In this document: positions 41,560-49,653 of the stretch, one piece after another | Layout: each line of letters begins with the position of its first letter | How positions within the stretch are numbered: position 1 is the stretch's first letter | From: an uncultured Oscillospiraceae bacterium | GTDB lineage: Bacteria; Bacillota; Clostridia; Oscillospirales; Oscillospiraceae | DNA length: 52,402 nt | Direction of reading: 5' to 3' | Assembly (NCBI GenBank): GCA_947625285.1 | Contig: CANQNS010000015.1 | Coordinates: forward strand, 1-52,402 | Notes under the pieces: model-generated | The model's input: the letters and a program-made list of their open reading frames with translations, nothing else | Told to the model about the DNA's origin: nothing | Database searches by the model: none | Program-made: the position numbers and the translations under genes

Positions 41560-41588
41560 TTGACTTTTTGCGGCAGCGGTCCTATAAT
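41560..41588 (+). promoter_or_regulatory. sigma-A promoter of the aromatic operon leader
   Basis: TTGACT (41560-41565), 17-nt spacer, TATAAT (41583-41588). Predicted start is about 41595, 28 nt before the leader peptide ATG. Confidence 0.85.
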
Positions 41589-41622
41589 GTCACTGTCTTT
41601 CAATCGTAAGGAGCTTTTATCC

Positions 41623-41676
41623 ATGGTCCGTAACTTTTTCGGCAGCTATTACTTCTATTACTTTTTCGGAAAGTAA
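41623..41676 (+). CDS. Phe/Tyr-rich leader peptide of the aromatic operon
   Basis: A 17-codon ORF with a good ribosome site (TAAGGAG at 41607-41613, 9-nt spacing) encodes MVRNFFGSYYFYYFFGK: five Phe and four Tyr in 17 residues. It lies between a consensus promoter and a terminator directly before aroF, the layout of amino acid attenuators. Shortage of charged Phe- or Tyr-tRNA would stall the ribosome in the run. The coding sequence can form CTATTACTTT/AAAGTAATAG (41655-41664/41670-41679) or, alternatively, GCTATTACTT/AAGTAATAGC (41645-41654/41671-41680), so stalling would change which helix forms. Confidence 0.85.
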   Translation: MVRNFFGSYYFYYFFGK

Positions 41677-41718
41677 TAGCGATTTGTGCTGCGAAAAAGC
41701 GACCCGACGTTGATATCC

Positions 41719-41753
41719 AAGCTGTGCGGCACACCGGCCGCACAGCTTTTTTT
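41719..41753 (+). terminator. attenuator terminator before aroF
   Basis: AAGCTGTGCGGC (41719-41730) pairs with GCCGCACAGCTT (41737-41748), followed by a run of seven T (41747-41753). The aroF ribosome site (AAAGGAG) starts 3 nt later. An upstream segment TGTGCTGC (41685-41692) matches the 5' arm and could pair with GCCGCACA (41737-41744) at 7 of 8 positions, a candidate antiterminator. Confidence 0.88.
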
Positions 41754-41770
41754 GTAAAGGAGAACCCTCT

Positions 41771-42775
41771 ATGATCACCGTTTTGAAGCCCAACACCACC
41801 GACGAGCAGCGGGACCACCTGATCCACTGGCTGGAGGGCCAAAAGGTCCAGGTCCACGTGTCCAAGGGCGACGAGTACACCATCCTGGGCCTGGTGGGCG
41901 ACACCGCCCACATCGACATGGAGCTGCTGGAGAGCCTGGAGATCGTCCAGTCCGTGAAGCGGGTCAGCGAGCCCTTCAAAAAATGCAACCGGAAGTTCCA
42001 CCCGGAGGACACGGTAGTCAACGCGGGGGGCGTACCCATCGGCGGCGGCCACTTCGCCGTCATCGCCGGGCCCTGCTCCGTGGAGACGCGGGAGCAGATC
42101 GTGGGCATCGCAGAGTCCGTGAAGGCCAGCGGAGCCAAGCTCCTGCGGGGCGGCGCGTTCAAGCCCCGGACCAGCCCCTATGACTTCCAGGGCCTGCACG
42201 CCACGGGGCTGGAGCTTCTCAGCGAGGCGAAAAAGGACACGGGCCTGCCCATCGTGTCGGAGATCATGGACCTGCGGGACCTGGACCTGTTCGCGGACGT
42301 GGACGTGATCCAGGTGGGAGCCCGGAATATGCAGAACTTCGAGCTTCTGAAGGGCCTGGGCCGGACCGACAAGACCATTTTGCTCAAGCGCGGCCTGGCA
42401 AACACCCTGAAGGAGCTTCTCATGAGCGCGGAGTACATCATGGCCGGGGGCAACGAGAACGTGATCCTCTGCGAGCGGGGCATCCGCACCTATGAGACAT
42501 ACACCCGCAACACCCTGGACCTGTCCGCGGTGCCGGTGCTGCATGAGCTGAGCCACCTGCCTGTGGTGGTGGACCCCAGCCACGCCACCGGCCACTCCAG
42601 CCTGGTGCCGTCGATGGCCCTGGCGGCGGCCGCCGCCGGCGCGGACGGCATCATGGTGGAGGTCCACAACGACCCCCTGCACGCCCTGTGCGACGGGGCC
42701 CAGAGCCTGACCCCCGCCCAGTTCGACAGCCTGATGGCGCAGATGGCGCGCATATTGGAGGTCGTGAGGCCATGA
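41771..42775 (+). CDS. aroF: 3-deoxy-7-phosphoheptulonate (DAHP) synthase
   Basis: The 334-residue enzyme joins PEP and erythrose-4-phosphate, the entry step to the shikimate pathway. An N-terminal ferredoxin-like regulatory domain (about 1-72, VQVHVSKGDEYTILGLVGDT) precedes the barrel; this domain in type I-beta enzymes senses Tyr or Phe. Core motifs: AGPCSVE, LRGGAFKPRTSPYDFQGL, GARNMQNFELLK, LLKRGLANTL and VDPSHATGH (metal ligands). Its stop overlaps the tyrA start. Transcription must pass the attenuator directly upstream. Confidence 0.96.
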   Translation: MITVLKPNTTDEQRDHLIHWLEGQKVQVHVSKGDEYTILGLVGDTAHIDMELLESLEIVQSVKRVSEPFKKCNRKFHPEDTVVNAGGVPIGGGHFAVIAGPCSVETREQIVGIAESVKASGAKLLRGGAFKPRTSPYDFQGLHATGLELLSEAKKDTGLPIVSEIMDLRDLDLFADVDVIQVGARNMQNFELLKGLGRTDKTILLKRGLANTLKELLMSAEYIMAGGNENVILCERGIRTYETYTRNTLDLSAVPVLHELSHLPVVVDPSHATGHSSLVPSMALAAAAAGADGIMVEVHNDPLHALCDGAQSLTPAQFDSLMAQMARILEVVRP

Positions 42776-43605
42776 CGGTCGGCATCGTGGGGCTGGGGCT
42801 CATCGGCGGGTCTTTCGCTAAGGCGTACAAGCGGGACCCGTCCGTCACCGTCCTGGGGACGAACAGAAGCCCGTCCGTGACGGAATTCGCCATGCTGTCG
42901 GGAGCCATCGACGGAGAGCTGACCGGCGAAAACCTCAGAGACTGCGACCTGGTGCTGATCGCCCTGTACCCCCGGGCCGCCATGGACTACCTGGCCGCCC
43001 ACGCGGAGGATTTTTCCAAGACCGGCATCGTCATGGACTGCGCCGGGGTGAAGCGGGAGATATGCCGGTCCGCCTTTCCCCTGGCGGAAGCGCACGGCTT
43101 CACCTTCGTGGGGGGCCACCCCATGGCGGGCACCCAGTATTCCGGCTTCAAATACGCCAAGGCCAACCTCTATGACCGGGCCCCCATGGTGATCGTGCCG
43201 CCCCGGTTCGACGACGCGGCCCTTTTGCAGCGGGTGAAGGACCTTTTGAAGCCCGCCGGCTTCGGCCGTGTCAGCGTCACCACCGCCGAGGACCACGATG
43301 AGATGATCGCCTTCACCTCTCAGATGTGCCACATCGTCTCCAACGGCTACATCAAAAGCCCCACCGCCGCCCGGCACAAGGGCTTTTCCGCCGGCAGCTA
43401 TAAGGACCTGACCCGCGTGGCCTGGCTGGCCCCGGATATGTGGAGCGAGCTGATGCTGGATAACCGGGACAATATGCTGGCGGAACTGGACGCCTTCATC
43501 GCCAGCATGCAGGACTACCGCCGGGCCATCGCGGCGGGCGACTTCGACGCCCTCCGGGCCCTGCTGGACGAGGGCAGAAAACGCAAGGAGGAGATCGACG
43601 GATGA
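42772..43605 (+). CDS. tyrA: prephenate dehydrogenase
   Basis: The 277-residue enzyme oxidises prephenate to 4-hydroxyphenylpyruvate for tyrosine. The NAD(P) site is GIVGLGLIGGSFAKAYKRD; GGHPMAGTQYSGF and the helical C-terminal domain (MCHIVSNGYIKSPTAARHKGFSAGSYKDLTR, seen in pieces) match the TyrA family. It lacks a C-terminal ACT domain, so feedback is more likely at DAHP synthase or the attenuator. Start at 42772 overlaps the aroF stop; the stop overlaps aroB. Confidence 0.94.
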   Translation: MTVGIVGLGLIGGSFAKAYKRDPSVTVLGTNRSPSVTEFAMLSGAIDGELTGENLRDCDLVLIALYPRAAMDYLAAHAEDFSKTGIVMDCAGVKREICRSAFPLAEAHGFTFVGGHPMAGTQYSGFKYAKANLYDRAPMVIVPPRFDDAALLQRVKDLLKPAGFGRVSVTTAEDHDEMIAFTSQMCHIVSNGYIKSPTAARHKGFSAGSYKDLTRVAWLAPDMWSELMLDNRDNMLAELDAFIASMQDYRRAIAAGDFDALRALLDEGRKRKEEIDG

Positions 43606-44657
43606 AAACGGTCCATGTGCCTGTGTCCGTCCCCTATGACGTGCTGATCGGCCCCGGCCTGCTGCCCTCTCTGGGCGGCCGGGTCCGGGACCTGTGCCCA
43701 CGGGCGGCCCGTTTTCTGCTGGTGACGGACGACAACGTGGGGCCCCTGTGGGCGGCGGCCTGCGTCAAGAGCCTGGAAAGCGCGGGCCTGGCCGGGGACG
43801 TGTTCACTCTGCCCCACGGGGAGGCCAGCAAGACCGCCGGGAACCTGATCGAGATACTGTCCTTCGCCGCCCAACACCGCCTGACCCGCTCGGATGTTTT
43901 CCTCGCGCTGGGGGGCGGCATGACAGGGGACCTGACCGGCCTGGCCGCCGCCACGTTCCTGCGGGGCGTGGACTATATCCAGATCCCCACCACCCTGCTG
44001 GCGGCGGTGGACTCCTCCGTAGGCGGCAAGACCGCCGTGGACCTGCCCGCCGGGAAGAACCTGATGGGCGCCTTCTGGCAGCCCAGGCTGGTGCTGTGCG
44101 ACACCGATACCCTGTCCACCCTGGGGCCGGGGGACTTTGTCTCCGGCTGCGCGGAGGCGGTCAAGATGGGGATGCTGTTCGACCCGGACCTGTTCGCGCT
44201 GCTGACGAGGGACGGCCCGGACTTCGACCGGGAGACGGTGATCGCCCGGTCCGTGGAGCTAAAGCGGGACGTGGTGGCGGAGGACGAGTTCGACCGGGGC
44301 CGCCGGGCCCTTTTGAATCTGGGCCACACCCTGGGCCACGCGGTAGAGGCGGAGAGCGGCTTCACCCTGTCCCACGGCCAGTGCGTGGCCATCGGCATGG
44401 CCGTGGTCTGCCGGGCCGCCGCCAAATACGGCGTCTGTCCCCCGGACCTGCCGGCCCGGTTGGAGGCCGCGCTGGACCGCTTCGGCCTGCCCACCCGCAC
44501 CGATATCCCCTTCCCGGCCCTGATGGAGCGGATGCTGTCGGACAAAAAGCGCGCCGGCGGCACCATCGGCGTCATCGTGCCGAAGGCCGTAGGCCGCTGC
44601 GCCGTCCGGCCCATGAGCACGGAGGAAGCGGGCGCGTTCATGAAAGCGGGGCTGTGA
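43602..44657 (+). CDS. aroB: 3-dehydroquinate synthase
   Basis: The 351-residue enzyme converts DAHP to 3-dehydroquinate using NAD and a metal. Motifs: LGGGMTGDLTGLAAATFLRG, IPTTLLAAVDSSVGGKTAVD, the LPAGKNLMGAFWQP segment, and the His ligands in LNLGHTLGHAVEAE and SHGQCVAIG. It starts with a 4-nt overlap with tyrA; aroA begins 1 nt after its stop. Confidence 0.96.
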   Translation: MKTVHVPVSVPYDVLIGPGLLPSLGGRVRDLCPRAARFLLVTDDNVGPLWAAACVKSLESAGLAGDVFTLPHGEASKTAGNLIEILSFAAQHRLTRSDVFLALGGGMTGDLTGLAAATFLRGVDYIQIPTTLLAAVDSSVGGKTAVDLPAGKNLMGAFWQPRLVLCDTDTLSTLGPGDFVSGCAEAVKMGMLFDPDLFALLTRDGPDFDRETVIARSVELKRDVVAEDEFDRGRRALLNLGHTLGHAVEAESGFTLSHGQCVAIGMAVVCRAAAKYGVCPPDLPARLEAALDRFGLPTRTDIPFPALMERMLSDKKRAGGTIGVIVPKAVGRCAVRPMSTEEAGAFMKAGL

Positions 44658-44658
44658 G

Positions 44659-45885
44659 ATGAGAGCGATCCTCTCCCCCTCCCGGCTGGCCGGGACCATC
44701 CCGGCCGTGGCCTCCAAGAGCCAGGCCCACAGGCTGCTCATCTGCGCGTCGCTGGCGGACCGGCCCACCGCCGTCGCCTGCCCCACCCTGTCGGCGGACA
44801 TCGCCGCCACGGCGGACTGTCTGCGTGCGCTGGGGGCGGATATAACCTATGAAAACGGCGTCTTTTCCGTCTCCCCCATCCGCCGGATCCCGGACCGGCC
44901 CCGGCTGGACTGCGGGGAGAGCGGGTCCACGCTGCGTTTTCTGCTGCCGGTGGTCTGTGCGCTGGGGGCCGAAGCGGAGATAAAGCTGCGGGGCCGGCTG
45001 CCCCAGCGGCCTCTGTCCCCGCTGTGGGAGGAGCTTTGCGCCCACGGGGCGGAGCTGTCCCGGCCCGCGCCGGACGCCATCGCCACAGGGGGACGCCTGC
45101 GGCCGGGGGACTATACCGTCGCCGCCGACGTATCCTCCCAGTTCATCAGCGGACTGCTGTTCGCCCTGCCCCTGCTGGGCGGGGACAGCCGGGTCATACT
45201 GACCGGGAAGCTGGAGTCCGCCGCCTATGTCACCATGACGGTCCGGGCCCTGGCCCGGTTCGGAATAGAGTGTCCTTTTGCGGACGGCGCCTACGCCGTC
45301 CCCGCCGGGGGGCGGTATGCCTCTCCCGGCACGGCGGCGGTGGAGGGCGACTGGTCCAACGCCGCGTTCTGGATCGTGGCGGACCGCATCTGCGGCGGCG
45401 GCCTGACCGTCACGGGCCTGGACCCGGACTCCCCCCAGGGGGACCGGGCCGTGGTGTCCTTGGCGGAGGCCATCGCGGCGGGGAACGCGGTCATCGACTG
45501 TCAGGACGTGCCGGACCTGGTGCCGGTGTTGAGCGTGCTGGCGGCGGTGAGCCCCGGCGTCACGGAATTCGTCAACGCCGGGCGGCTGCGTATCAAGGAG
45601 AGCGACCGGCTTTCCGCCGTGGCGGGACTGCTGACGGCCCTGGGCGGGGACGTGCGGGAGCGGCCCGACGGCCTTGTGGTCGCGGGAAAGACCCGTCTGG
45701 CCGGCGGGACGGCCGACAGCTGCAACGACCACCGGATCGCCATGAGCGCGGCGGTGGCGTCCCTGGCCTGCCGCGGGCCCGTAATCCTCACCGGGGCCCA
45801 GGCCGTGAACAAATCCTATCCCACCTTCTGGGACGACTTCGCCCGGCTGGGAGGCCGGGCCGCTTTGGAGGACGACGAGACATGA
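44659..45885 (+). CDS. aroA: 3-phosphoshikimate 1-carboxyvinyltransferase (EPSP synthase)
   Basis: The 408-residue enzyme adds enolpyruvate to shikimate-3-phosphate. Motifs: PAVASKSQAHRLLICASLAD, the PEP-site region LDCGESGSTLRFLLPVVCALG, RIKESDRLSA and SCNDHRIAMSAAVAS. It uses ESGSTLRF and lacks the GNAGT(A)MRPL form of plant and enterobacterial enzymes, so glyphosate sensitivity cannot be judged by eye. aroC starts 4 nt before its stop codon ends. Confidence 0.95.
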   Translation: MRAILSPSRLAGTIPAVASKSQAHRLLICASLADRPTAVACPTLSADIAATADCLRALGADITYENGVFSVSPIRRIPDRPRLDCGESGSTLRFLLPVVCALGAEAEIKLRGRLPQRPLSPLWEELCAHGAELSRPAPDAIATGGRLRPGDYTVAADVSSQFISGLLFALPLLGGDSRVILTGKLESAAYVTMTVRALARFGIECPFADGAYAVPAGGRYASPGTAAVEGDWSNAAFWIVADRICGGGLTVTGLDPDSPQGDRAVVSLAEAIAAGNAVIDCQDVPDLVPVLSVLAAVSPGVTEFVNAGRLRIKESDRLSAVAGLLTALGGDVRERPDGLVVAGKTRLAGGTADSCNDHRIAMSAAVASLACRGPVILTGAQAVNKSYPTFWDDFARLGGRAALEDDET

Positions 45886-46889
45886 GCAACAGCTTTGGCA
45901 GCCGCTATCGCTTCACCATCTTCGGCCAGTCCCACGCCCCCGCCATCGGCGTGACCGTGGAGGGGCTGCCCGCGGGCTTCGCCCCGGACATGGAGGCTCT
46001 GGGGGCCTTTCTGGCCCGCCGGGCCCCGGGGAGAGGAGCCTGGTCCACCACCCGCCGGGAGGCGGACGCGCCGGAGTTCATCGCTGGCCTGGTGGACGGG
46101 CACACCTGCGGCGCGCCTGTGACGGCTATCATCCGCAACACCGACGCCCGCTCCGCCGACTATGACGAGCTTCGCCGCGTCCCCCGTCCGGGCCACGCGG
46201 ACTATACCGCCTTCGTGAAATACGGCCCCGGCCGGGACGTGGCCGGGGGCGGGCAGTTCTCCGGCCGGCTCACCGCGCCCCTTTGCATCGCGGGTGGCCT
46301 GGCGCTGCAGCTTCTGGCAAAGGAGGGCGTGACGGTGCACGCCCGCGTCGCCTCCATCGGCGGCGAAACGGACCCGGCCGCCATGGAGAGGCTTCTGGCG
46401 GAGGTAAAGGCCGCCGGCGACTCCGTGGGCGGCGTGATCGAGTGCGTGTGCGCAAACGTGCCCGCCGGGCTGGGCGAGCCCATGTTCGGGGGCATGGAGA
46501 ACCGCATCTCCCAGGCCCTGTTCGCCATCCCCGCCGCGAAGGGCGTGGAGTTCGGAGCGGGCTTTGCCGTGGGACATATGCGGGGCAGCGAGAACAACGA
46601 CCCCTTTTATTTTGACGGCGAAAACGGCGCGGTCCGCACCCGGACCAACCACCACGGGGGCATCCTGGGCGGCATCACCAGCGGTATGCCTCTGGTGTTC
46701 CGGGCCGCCTTCAAGCCCACCCCCTCCATCGCCATCGAGCAGGACAGCGTGGACCTGGAAAGGGGCGAGAACGTGAAGCTGACCGTCCGGGGCCGGCACG
46801 ACCCCTGCATCGTGCCGCGGGCGGTCCCCTGCGTGGAGGCCGCCGCTGCCGCAGCCCTCTACGACGCGCTTTTGGAAAGCAGGTGCTGA
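45882..46889 (+). CDS. aroC: chorismate synthase
   Basis: The 335-residue enzyme forms chorismate using reduced FMN. Motifs: FGQSHAPAIGVTVEGLPAG, RRAPGRGAWSTTRREAD, RPGHADYTAFVKYG, GGGQFSGRLTAPLCIAGG and GSENNDPF. FRAAFKPTPSIA is also typical. It is shorter than many (350-390), mostly in the C-terminal half. The start at 45882 overlaps aroA by 4 nt; a much longer upstream ORF in this frame is a shadow of aroA. Confidence 0.95.
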   Translation: MSNSFGSRYRFTIFGQSHAPAIGVTVEGLPAGFAPDMEALGAFLARRAPGRGAWSTTRREADAPEFIAGLVDGHTCGAPVTAIIRNTDARSADYDELRRVPRPGHADYTAFVKYGPGRDVAGGGQFSGRLTAPLCIAGGLALQLLAKEGVTVHARVASIGGETDPAAMERLLAEVKAAGDSVGGVIECVCANVPAGLGEPMFGGMENRISQALFAIPAAKGVEFGAGFAVGHMRGSENNDPFYFDGENGAVRTRTNHHGGILGGITSGMPLVFRAAFKPTPSIAIEQDSVDLERGENVKLTVRGRHDPCIVPRAVPCVEAAAAAALYDALLESRC

Positions 46890-46890
46890 C

Positions 46891-47166
46891 ATGGATCTGA
46901 ACGAGCTGCGCGCCCGTATCGACGCGGTGGACCGGGAGCTGGTGACGCTGCTGGAAAAGCGCATGGACATCTCCGCCGCCATCGGGGACTATAAGCGGGC
47001 CCACGGCCTGGCCGTGCTGGACCCGGGCCGGGAGGCCCAAAAGACGGAGGCCATCCGCACCCTGTGCCGCCCGGAGACAGCGGACCTGATCGCCGGGCTC
47101 TACGGCCCCATCATGGCCGCCAGCCGGGCCTATCAGCACAGACGCGGGGAGGATCGGCATGAATAA
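46891..47166 (+). CDS. chorismate mutase, AroQ class
   Basis: The 91-residue all-helical protein is a monofunctional AroQ-class chorismate mutase: DLNELRARIDAVDRELVTLL (with the catalytic Arg), EKRMDISAAIGDYKRAHG (with Lys) and a last helix with EAIRTLC. It turns chorismate to prephenate, the substrate of tyrA upstream. It begins 1 nt after aroC and overlaps the aroE-aroK fusion by 8 nt. There is no prephenate dehydratase (pheA) in the window. Confidence 0.92.
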   Translation: MDLNELRARIDAVDRELVTLLEKRMDISAAIGDYKRAHGLAVLDPGREAQKTEAIRTLCRPETADLIAGLYGPIMAASRAYQHRRGEDRHE

Positions 47167-48385
47167 TAAAAGATTTGGCCTGCTGGGGCGAAAGCTGGGC
47201 CACAGCTGGTCGCCCCGGATACACGCCATGCTGGCGGACTATGACTATCAGCTCTACCAGGTGGAGCCGGAGGACCTGGACGCCTTTTTGCGGACCACGG
47301 ACCTGGACGGCATGAACGTGACCATCCCCTACAAAAAGGACGTGGTCCCCTACTGCGCGGAGCTGTCCGACGCCGCCCGGCGCATCGGCAGCGTGAACAC
47401 CCTGGTCCGCACCCCCTCCGGCTGGCGGGGGGACAACACCGACTACGCCGGCTTCCGTTACATCGTGGAACGCTCCGGCATCGATATCCGGGGCAAAAAG
47501 ACCCTGGTCTTTGGCACCGGCGGGGCCTCTCTGGCCGTCAAGGCCGCCCTGGAGGACCTGGGCGCGGACCCCATCGTGTCCATTTCCCGCACAGGGGAAA
47601 ATAATTATGTAAACCTTTCAAAGCACCACGACGCCAAGATACTGGTGAATACCACCCCCCTGGGCATGTTCCCGGACACCGGCGCGGCACCGGCGGCGGT
47701 GGGGGACTTTCCCCGATGCGAGGGGGTGTTCGACGTGGTGTATAATCCCCAGCGGACGGCGTTTCTGCTGGAGGCGGAGCGGCTGGGCGTCCCCCATGCC
47801 GGTGGGCTGGGGATGCTGGTGGCTCAGGCCTGCCGCAGCGGTGAGCAGTTCGCGGGCCGGCCGGTGCCGGACAGCAAAATAGAAAAAATTATGTCAACTC
47901 TCTCCCGGCAGCTGAGCAACATCGTCCTGATCGGCATGCCGGGCTGCGGCAAGTCCGCGGTGGGCCGGGAGCTGGCCCACAAGCTGGGCCGGCCCCTGCT
48001 GGACGCGGACAAGGAGATCGAAAAGGAGGCCGGCATGACGATCCCGGCCATCTTCGAGGCCGAGGGGGAGGCGGGCTTCCGCCGGCGAGAGACAGCGGTG
48101 CTGGCCCGGCTGGGCAAGGGTTCCGGGGCCATCCTCTCCACCGGCGGCGGCTGCGTCACCGTGGCGGACAACTACCCCCTTCTGCACCAGAACGGCGTCA
48201 TCCTCTGGCTGCAGCGGGACCTTGACAAGCTGCCCACCGCCGGCCGTCCCCTCTCCCAGAGGAGTTCCGCCGGAACCCTTTACGCCCGGCGGAAAGAAAA
48301 ATACGCCGCGTTCGCGGACATCGCCGTGGACAACAACGGTCCTCTGATGGAGACCGTATCGCGGATCATGGAGGCGTTTCAATGA
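47159..48385 (+). CDS. aroE/aroK: fused shikimate dehydrogenase and shikimate kinase (AroE-AroK)
   Basis: The 408-residue protein contains an AroE domain (about 1-240; GRKLGHSWSPRIHAML, NVTIPYKKDVV with catalytic Lys, NTDYAGFRY with Asp, TLVFGTGGASLAV for NADP) and a shikimate kinase domain (about 245-408; IGMPGCGKSAVGRELA P-loop, DADKEIEKEAG, FRRRETAVLARL, LSTGGGCV, and RRKEKYAAFADIAV). The two steps (dehydroshikimate to shikimate, then to shikimate-3-phosphate) are consecutive, so channelling is possible. A short linker (RPVPDSKIEKIMSTLSR) joins them; an ATG inside it (47891) could allow a separate kinase. It overlaps aroQ by 4 nt. Confidence 0.94.
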   Translation: MNNKRFGLLGRKLGHSWSPRIHAMLADYDYQLYQVEPEDLDAFLRTTDLDGMNVTIPYKKDVVPYCAELSDAARRIGSVNTLVRTPSGWRGDNTDYAGFRYIVERSGIDIRGKKTLVFGTGGASLAVKAALEDLGADPIVSISRTGENNYVNLSKHHDAKILVNTTPLGMFPDTGAAPAAVGDFPRCEGVFDVVYNPQRTAFLLEAERLGVPHAGGLGMLVAQACRSGEQFAGRPVPDSKIEKIMSTLSRQLSNIVLIGMPGCGKSAVGRELAHKLGRPLLDADKEIEKEAGMTIPAIFEAEGEAGFRRRETAVLARLGKGSGAILSTGGGCVTVADNYPLLHQNGVILWLQRDLDKLPTAGRPLSQRSSAGTLYARRKEKYAAFADIAVDNNGPLMETVSRIMEAFQ

Positions 48386-48819
48386 AGATCCTTGTCATCA
48401 ACGGGCCCAACCTGAATATGCTGGGCATCCGGGAGCCGGGCATCTACGGCTCGGAGAGCTATGCCGATCTGACGGCGTTCATCAAGAGGGTCTGCGCGGA
48501 CCGGGGCGTGGAGGCCGAACTGTTCCAGTCCAACCACGAGGGGGCCATCGTGGACCGCATCCAGGCGGCCTACGGGGAGGCGGACGGCATCGTCATCAAC
48601 CCGGCCGCCTACACCCACACCAGCGTGGCCATCCTGGACGCGCTGAAGGCGGTGTCCATCCCGGCGGTGGAGGTCCATCTCAGCGACGTGTCCGCCCGGG
48701 AGCCTTTCCGGCAGGTCTCCTATGCCGGCATGGCCTGTGAAAAGACCTACGCCGGCCACGGCTTCGACGGCTACCGCATGGCGGTCGAGTATCTGGTCGA
48801 ACACCACGGAAAGAAATGA
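48382..48819 (+). CDS. aroQ: 3-dehydroquinate dehydratase, type II
   Basis: The 145-residue enzyme dehydrates 3-dehydroquinate. Type II motifs: VINGPNLNMLGIREPGIYG (catalytic Tyr region), FQSNHEGAIVDRI, IVINPAAYTHTSVAILDAL and VEVHLSDVSAREPFRQ. It is the last gene of the aromatic operon; every step from DAHP to chorismate is now encoded within the eight genes. A terminator follows 3 nt after the stop. Confidence 0.97.
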   Translation: MKILVINGPNLNMLGIREPGIYGSESYADLTAFIKRVCADRGVEAELFQSNHEGAIVDRIQAAYGEADGIVINPAAYTHTSVAILDALKAVSIPAVEVHLSDVSAREPFRQVSYAGMACEKTYAGHGFDGYRMAVEYLVEHHGKK

Positions 48820-48822
48820 CAA

Positions 48823-48850
48823 AAGGCGCGCCGCTCACGCGGCGCGCCTT
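48823..48850. terminator. terminator of the aromatic operon (bidirectional)
   Basis: AAGGCGCGCCGC (48823-48834) pairs with GCGGCGCGCCTT (48839-48850), a 12-bp stem with loop TCAC, between convergent aroQ and thiT. Only short U-runs flank it. Confidence 0.75.
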
Positions 48851-48894
48851 ATGACCGTGCCGGAAGAGAGGTACCGGCAGGTCGCGTATGTATC

Positions 48895-49467
48895 TCAGGC
48901 CAGGTCCTCGCCCCGGAAATACTTGCCCAGGGGCTTGTAGATGAGCAGGGCCACGATCTCCGTCAGGACCAGCTCTCCGGCCATGTACCAGCCGTTGTAC
49001 ACCAGGGAATAGACATAGCTGTTCATGCCGTAATCGTTGGGCCACATGGCGTCCCAGATCCACACGCCCGTGATGAAGTGGCACACGAAGCGGATGGCGA
49101 AGGTGACGGCGATGCCCACGGCCAGGGCGGCCATGTGGTTTTTCATCTTCCCGTCGAAGATGCCGGCCGCGCCGATGACGGTGTAGGCGATGATGTAGTC
49201 CAGCAGCGCGATAGCCACGGCCATGCCGAAGCTGGTGGCGTAGCGGACGTTATCCAGGCCCAGCACCATCTGCAGAAGGCTGTACACGAACGCGCTGACG
49301 ATGCCCCACTTCCAGCCGTAACGGAAGCTGAGGAGGACCAGCGGCAGCATGCTGCACAGCGTCAGGCCGCCCCCCATGGGCATATCGAACTTTACCAGGC
49401 TCAATACCGTTCCCACGGCGATGAGCATGGCGCTTTCCACCAGCTTGCGAGTTTGGATCTTTTTCAT
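48895..49467 (-). CDS. thiT: ECF transporter thiamine-binding subunit ThiT
   Basis: The 190-residue membrane protein is an S component of an energy-coupling factor transporter for thiamine. It has six helices, KLVESAMLIAVGTVLSLVKF at the start, LPLVLLSFRYGWKWGIVSAFVY, and the aromatic-rich segment WIWDAMWPNDYGMNSYVYSLVYNG (seen in pieces) that lines the thiamine site. A TPP riboswitch with its own promoter and terminator precedes it, confirming thiamine control. The ECF energising module (EcfA1A2T) is elsewhere. Start 49467 follows GAAAGGAGT. Confidence 0.95.
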   Translation of the reverse strand: MKKIQTRKLVESAMLIAVGTVLSLVKFDMPMGGGLTLCSMLPLVLLSFRYGWKWGIVSAFVYSLLQMVLGLDNVRYATSFGMAVAIALLDYIIAYTVIGAAGIFDGKMKNHMAALAVGIAVTFAIRFVCHFITGVWIWDAMWPNDYGMNSYVYSLVYNGWYMAGELVLTEIVALLIYKPLGKYFRGEDLA

Positions 49468-49494
49468 TTTGACTCCTTTCTTTTTGCGAAAACG

Positions 49495-49529
49495 GGACCG
49501 CCCTCGGCATGATGATCCGACGGCGGTCC
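49495..49529 (-). terminator. TPP riboswitch expression-platform terminator
   Basis: On the minus strand GGACCGCC (49529-49522) pairs with GGCGGTCC (49502-49495), with an inner CGG/CCG pairing, then CGTTTTC. It lies between the aptamer and the thiT ribosome site, so TPP binding would favour termination. Confidence 0.7.
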
Positions 49530-49553
49530 TTCGCGCAGCTCTCGCTGCGATTT

Positions 49554-49637
49554 TTCCTACGCCGGTATTATCCGGATCAGGTTCCAGGGCCCGGTGCGTC
49601 TACGCACCATCTCAGCCGGGTCACACCCAGCACCCCT
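49554..49637 (-). promoter_or_regulatory. TPP (thiamin pyrophosphate) riboswitch
   Basis: On the minus strand the aptamer reads GGGGTGCTGGGTGTGACCC, then GGCTGAGA and, after a variable GGTGCGTAGACGCACC hairpin, CCCTGGAACCTGATCCGG and ATAATACCGGCGTAGGAA. The CUGAGA and ACCUGAUC...AAUACCGGCGUAGG core are the conserved TPP-binding parts. It lies upstream of thiT and downstream of a consensus promoter. Confidence 0.97.
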
Positions 49638-49653
49638 TTTCGGTTGTATGCTC

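Noticed and set aside
41623-41676. Leader ORF as chance reading frame
   Set aside because: Promoter, ribosome site with good spacing, nine Phe/Tyr of 17 codons and an immediately following terminator before an aromatic operon make chance unlikely.
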